Part shown: piece by piece, positions 61,272 to 64,000 of the stretch
Numbering within the stretch: the stretch's first letter is position 1
Layout of the letters: each line of letters begins with the position of its first letter
Notes under the pieces: generated by a model
Told to the model about the DNA's origin: nothing
The model's database searches: none
The model's input: only the letters and a program-made list of their open reading frames with translations
Position numbers and translations under genes: made by a program
Origin: Dyadobacter sp. UC 10
Lineage (GTDB): Bacteria > Bacteroidota > Bacteroidia > Cytophagales > Spirosomataceae
Direction: 5' to 3'
Length of the DNA stretch: 64,000 nucleotides
NCBI RefSeq assembly: GCF_008369915.1
Contig: NZ_VSRN01000001.1
Coordinates: forward strand, 2,786,501 to 2,850,500

Positions 61272-62828
61272 TTAGTTTAAGGGAGAAAGTAAAGGGACAT
61301 CATTCGGTACGCCAATCAAATTCAGCATTTTTTGTGTTGCCATAATTGCCGAGAAGGTCTGGTCTGAATCTAATCCCCTCGTTTTCACTTCCTTACCATT
61401 GATCTCCCACGTAATAATTGTCTCACAAAGCGCATCGGTCTTTCCACCTGGCGGGATTCGCACAGTGTAGTCCGTCAGCATTGGCAAACTGATTCCTTTT
61501 TGAAAATAGATCTTTTTCAGGGCATTCATAAACGCATCATACTGACCATCGCCCTGCGCATTTTCCTCGAAGACTTCATCACCAAACTTAATCTGCAAAG
61601 TTGCTGATGGTTTGAGGTTTTTCGAATGGGTCAGAACGTAGTTGACAATCACCACTTTTTCCTCAATAGCATTACTATCGAGAATATCGGAAATGATGTA
61701 GGGCAGGTCTTCCGGGGTTACAGCTTCTTTTCTATCACCAAGCTCAATAATACGCTGGGTGACTTTTTTCAGATCAGCATCGGAAAGTGTGATACCCAGA
61801 TCACGCAGGTTGTTTTCGATATTCGCTTTTCCTGAGGTTTTTCCGAGCGCATATAAGCGCTGGCGTCCAAACCGCTCTGGCATTAGTTTGCTGAAATAGA
61901 GATTATTTTTCTTATCTCCGTCAGCATGTATCCCGGCAGTTTGCGTAAAAACACTTTCTCCTACAATCGGCTTATTGGAAGGAATCCTGATGCCAGAGAA
62001 AGTCTCAACTATTTTGCTGATTGTGTACAGGGACCTTTCGTTCACGGAGGTTTTATAGCCCGGCATCATATCATTGAGAACGGCGATCGTGCTGGCGAGT
62101 GGGGCATTGCCGGTGCGTTCGCCCATTCCGTTAACTGTCAAATGCAGGCCACGTGCTCCTGCCCGCAAGGCTTCCATCACATTGGCAATGCTTAGGTCGT
62201 AATCATTGTGTGCATGAAACTCGAAATGCTGGTTGGGATAACGATCAACAATCTGTTTCACAAAAGAATAGGACTCTGCTGGTGTCAAAATGCCGAGCGT
62301 GTCGGGCAGCAAAATTCTTTTGACAGACTGAGTAGAGAGAAAATCCAATGCTTCAAACACATATTCCGGAGAGCTTCGCATGCCATTGCTCCAATCCTCC
62401 AAATAAACATTGCAATCAATGCCCTTAGAATCGGCAAGCTCAATTACCGCCCTGATATCGGCAAAATGATTGGCCGGAGATTTTTTGAGCTGGTGCGTCA
62501 GGTGATTAAGCGAACCTTTGGTCAGCAAGTTCATAACCCTGGCACCGGCTTCCAGCATCCAGTTAATGGAAGCATCGCCGTCCACGAAGGTCAGTACTTC
62601 AATTTTATCAAGAAAACCATTCAATCTTGCCCAGTCGGTAATCTGCTTCACTGCCTGAAATTCACCTTCGGACACACGTGCCGACGCGATTTCAATGCGG
62701 TCCACCTTCACTTCCTGTAAAAGCACCTGGGCAATGGTCAGTTTCTCTGACGCAGAAAACGACACTCCGCTGGTTTGTTCACCATCGCGTAATGTCGTGT
62801 CCATTATTTCTATATAGTGACTGTCCAT
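61272..62828 (-). CDS. Second isopropylmalate/citramalate synthase-like enzyme with regulatory domain
   Basis: DRE-TIM synthase of 518 residues. Catalytic marks are [52 protein letters not shown] and FTQTAGIHADGDKKNN. A LeuA_dimer-type C-terminal domain follows from about residue 395 (VVIVNYVLTHSKNLKPSATLQIKFGDEVFEENAQGDGQYDAFMNALKKI). It could be a citramalate synthase feeding isoleucine or a second isopropylmalate synthase. The start segment and the domain match the group commonly annotated as alpha-isopropylmalate synthase regulatory domain proteins. It lies between leuD and mntA. Confidence 0.85.
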   Translation of the reverse strand: MDSHYIEIMDTTLRDGEQTSGVSFSASEKLTIAQVLLQEVKVDRIEIASARVSEGEFQAVKQITDWARLNGFLDKIEVLTFVDGDASINWMLEAGARVMNLLTKGSLNHLTHQLKKSPANHFADIRAVIELADSKGIDCNVYLEDWSNGMRSSPEYVFEALDFLSTQSVKRILLPDTLGILTPAESYSFVKQIVDRYPNQHFEFHAHNDYDLSIANVMEALRAGARGLHLTVNGMGERTGNAPLASTIAVLNDMMPGYKTSVNERSLYTISKIVETFSGIRIPSNKPIVGESVFTQTAGIHADGDKKNNLYFSKLMPERFGRQRLYALGKTSGKANIENNLRDLGITLSDADLKKVTQRIIELGDRKEAVTPEDLPYIISDILDSNAIEEKVVIVNYVLTHSKNLKPSATLQIKFGDEVFEENAQGDGQYDAFMNALKKIYFQKGISLPMLTDYTVRIPPGGKTDALCETIITWEINGKEVKTRGLDSDQTFSAIMATQKMLNLIGVPNDVPLLSPLN

Positions 62829-62845
62829 ATGGCTGTCAGCTACTT

Positions 62846-62909
62846 GCTGTCAGCTGTTAGCGATTAGCATTTAAAGAAAGCTAATTGCTAATCACCGACA
62901 GCTGATAGC
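62846..62909. repeat. Large imperfect inverted repeat between leuD and the second synthase gene
   Basis: Arms of about 23 bases (62846-62868 and 62887-62909) pair with a few mismatches around an 18-base spacer. The left side also has a partial direct repeat of GCTGTCAGCT (62832-62841 and 62846-62855). The words AGCTGTCAGC and TAGCGATTAGC recur in both arms. It fills nearly all the 83-base intergenic gap. It may be a small dispersed repeat of this genome or an RNA hairpin between operon genes. Confidence 0.7.
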
Positions 62910-62911
62910 CT

Positions 62912-63508
62912 TTAATATAATCTCTCTTTTTCGAACCCTCTGATTTCTTCCTTCATTGCCTGCAGGTAATCGATGTCGTCGAAACCGTTAATCATATTGT
63001 GTTTTTTATAACCGTTGATATCGAACGATTCCTGTTCGCCGGTCGACACAATGGTAATAGTCTGGTCGGGAAGATTTACTTCAAGCTCAGCTTTCGGATC
63101 AGCTTCGATAGCGAGGAAAATTTTATTCAAAAATTCCGGACTCACCTGCACGGGTAATATTCCGATATTGAGTGAGTTACCTTTGAAGATATCTGCAAAA
63201 AAGCTCGAAACGACGCATCGGAAACCGTAATCGTATATTGCCCAGGCAGCATGCTCACGGCTGGACCCGCTACCAAAGTTGCGGCCGCCTACCAGGATTT
63301 TTCCAGAGTAGATCGGATTATTCAAAACGAAATCCTCCTTGGGCGTATCATCGCCATTGTACCGCCAGTCTCGGAACAGGTTATCACCAAATCCTTCTCT
63401 TTTTGTCGCTTTCAGGAAACGGGCAGGGATAATCTGGTCGGTGTCGACGTTCTCTATTGGTAAGGGAACGGCGGTGCTCTTTAATATTGTGAATTTATCG
63501 TAGGCCAT
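62912..63508 (-). CDS. leuD: 3-isopropylmalate dehydratase small subunit LeuD
   Basis: Protein of 198 residues, the swivelling domain partner of LeuC in isomerising isopropylmalate. Marks are [81 protein letters not shown]. It is downstream of leuC, with a small four-helix-bundle gene between them. Confidence 0.96.
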   Translation of the reverse strand: MAYDKFTILKSTAVPLPIENVDTDQIIPARFLKATKREGFGDNLFRDWRYNGDDTPKEDFVLNNPIYSGKILVGGRNFGSGSSREHAAWAIYDYGFRCVVSSFFADIFKGNSLNIGILPVQVSPEFLNKIFLAIEADPKAELEVNLPDQTITIVSTGEQESFDINGYKKHNMINGFDDIDYLQAMKEEIRGFEKERLY

Positions 63509-63521
63509 TGTTTTAATGCTT

Positions 63522-63533
63522 TACGCTTTAAGC
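63522..63533. repeat. Left arm of an inverted repeat around the four-helix-bundle gene
   Basis: TACGCTTTAAGC here is the exact reverse complement of GCTTAAAGCGTA at 63860-63871. Both lie in short stretches rich in TTAAGC/GCTTAA words on the two sides of the small gene 63540-63815. Confidence 0.65.
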
Positions 63534-63539
63534 CTTAAG

Positions 63540-63815
63540 CTATAAGCTTTTATTGATAGTTTTTTCCAAATGATAAAGCTTACGTTTTATCATATTTATT
63601 TTTTGATCGAGAAGCAAATAATCGGTTTCATGTAAATAAGTTAAGTCGCGACAAAGCATTAGCAAGTACTCCACTTCATGTGCCGAACCTAACGAGATAT
63701 GAATAAATCTGGCAAACTCGGGATCCGTTTTTCTGCCACATCCTTCTACTTCCATAACAAATTCATGCCCTATTTTCCAGACCTCATATTTTTTGAAATC
63801 TCTCATACCATACAA
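63540..63815 (-). CDS. IVS-type four-helix-bundle protein, internally shortened
   Basis: Protein of 91 residues (probable start at M4, 63806: MRDFKKYEVWKIGHEFV). It matches the four helix bundle (23S rRNA intervening-sequence type) family at both ends: helix 1 MRDFKKYEVWKIGHEFVMEV and then EGCGRKTDPEFARFIHISLGSAHEVEYLLMLCRDLTYL. From memory of the family, about 30 residues (the segment with the SQIRRAA-type helix) are missing between them. The frame remains open, so this is an in-frame deletion. It sits between leuC and leuD, flanked by 12-base inverted repeats. Function of the family is unclear. Confidence 0.7.
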   Translation of the reverse strand: MYGMRDFKKYEVWKIGHEFVMEVEGCGRKTDPEFARFIHISLGSAHEVEYLLMLCRDLTYLHETDYLLLDQKINMIKRKLYHLEKTINKSL

Positions 63816-63859
63816 GTGTGTGTCATTTCTATTTTCGGAAGCTACGCTTAAAGCATAGT

Positions 63860-63871
63860 GCTTAAAGCGTA
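63860..63871. repeat. Right arm of an inverted repeat around the four-helix-bundle gene
   Basis: GCTTAAAGCGTA, exact reverse complement of 63522-63533. A shorter GCTTAAAGC copy lies at 63846-63854. It is 11 bases before the leuC stop codon on the minus-strand side. Confidence 0.65.
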
Positions 63872-63881
63872 CCGCCTAAGC

Positions 63882-64000
63882 TCAAAGCAACTCCCTGGGA
63901 TCCGTCACAACTCCCGTCACTGCTGCTGCTGCTGCCACTAACGGACTGGCCAGAAGCGTTCTCGCGCCCGGACCCTGACGGCCTTCGAAGTTTCTGTTGG
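63882..64000 (-). CDS. leuC: 3-isopropylmalate dehydratase large subunit LeuC, C-terminal fragment
   Basis: Only the last 39 codons are inside the window; the 5' part lies beyond the right edge. The end reads [38 protein letters not shown] followed by a stop, the standard LeuC/aconitase-type terminus with the [10 protein letters not shown] substrate-binding motif. The family's usual HLVSP is LLASP here. It is the upstream gene of the leu cluster as far as can be seen. Confidence 0.9.
   Translation of the reverse strand, partial: NRNFEGRQGPGARTLLASPLVAAAAAVTGVVTDPRELL

Noticed and set aside
63522..63871. Complete insertion sequence around the four-helix-bundle gene
   Set aside because: No transposase is encoded, and the flanking repeats are only 12 bases; at most a non-autonomous or relic unit.

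Overview
The window looks like chromosomal DNA of a Bacteroidota bacterium of the order Cytophagales. A Dyadobacter-like member of the Spirosomataceae is my best guess from gene content, not a computed placement. Pointers are candidate promoters of the Bacteroidota form (TAnnTTTG near -7), few Shine-Dalgarno sequences, many SPII-type lipoproteins, a TlpA-family lipoprotein, an S9 DPP-IV-like peptidase, a four-helix-bundle (IVS-type) gene, and an ECF sigma factor whose partner ends in an outer-membrane beta-barrel. No rRNA, tRNA, CRISPR array, phage or conjugative region was seen. No gene-free stretch exceeds 300 bases.

Layout. 1-5.9 kb (minus): the N-terminal two thirds or so of a B12-dependent ribonucleotide reductase, then a heme uptake and degradation operon (Cys-rich small protein, hmuT, hmuU, hmuV, hmuS). 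6.0-9.8 kb (plus): dicarboxylate symporter, lone DUF433 protein, M3 oligopeptidase, small lipoprotein. 10-13.7 kb (plus): sugar-nucleotide epimerase, GT2 and GT-C glycosyltransferases. 13.6-17.2 kb (minus): Rrf2 regulator, FadN-type beta-oxidation enzyme, MarR regulator. 17.3-18.7 kb: first copy of an IS3/IS150-group element. 18.7-20 kb: TlpA-like thioredoxin lipoprotein. 20.1-26.5 kb (plus): the front of the dcw cell-wall cluster (rsmH, ftsL-like, ftsI, murE, mraY), without mraZ and stopping after mraY. 26.5-35.9 kb: DUF4136 lipoprotein, aroB, VOC protein, PlsC-type acyltransferase, APH-fold kinase plus HAD-IIA phosphatase pair, ComM/YifB ATPase, Uma2 nuclease-like protein, VWA-like lipoprotein. 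36.0-37.5 kb: second IS copy, inverted relative to the first. 37.5-50 kb: fabI, alpha/beta hydrolase, response regulator, hemB, M28 and S9 peptidases, ribbon-helix-helix/SPFH pair, a protein with two TonB-C-type domains, and a metallophosphatase/glycosyltransferase pair. 50-56 kb (minus): envelope genes (META-like protein, beta-barrel, LVIVD propeller lipoprotein, serpin) next to an ECF sigma factor and an overlapping fusion of inner-membrane anchor and outer-membrane barrel. 56-58 kb: small isomerase-like protein, free-Met-sulfoxide reductase, purU. 58-64 kb (minus): a leucine cluster (leuC, leuD, second IPMS-like gene, leuB, leuA) interrupted by an MntA-HepT toxin-antitoxin pair and an IVS-type four-helix-bundle gene.

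Most notable observations. (1) Just upstream of leuA lies a 16-residue leader ORF ending in Leu-Leu-Ile-Leu-Leu-Val-Leu, followed by an 11-nt antiterminator candidate and an intrinsic terminator. This is the layout of a ribosome-mediated attenuator, here controlling a LeuA that lacks the C-terminal regulatory domain. (2) Both IS copies sit in the apical loop of an intrinsic terminator (of the tlpA-like gene and of fabI), with each terminator arm left on one side of the element; this suggests target selection for terminator hairpins. (3) The ECF sigma gene overlaps a gene for a protein with a cytoplasmic N-terminus, one inner-membrane helix and an outer-membrane barrel, a candidate trans-envelope anti-sigma. 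(4) The leucine cluster has been colonised by small accessory genes.
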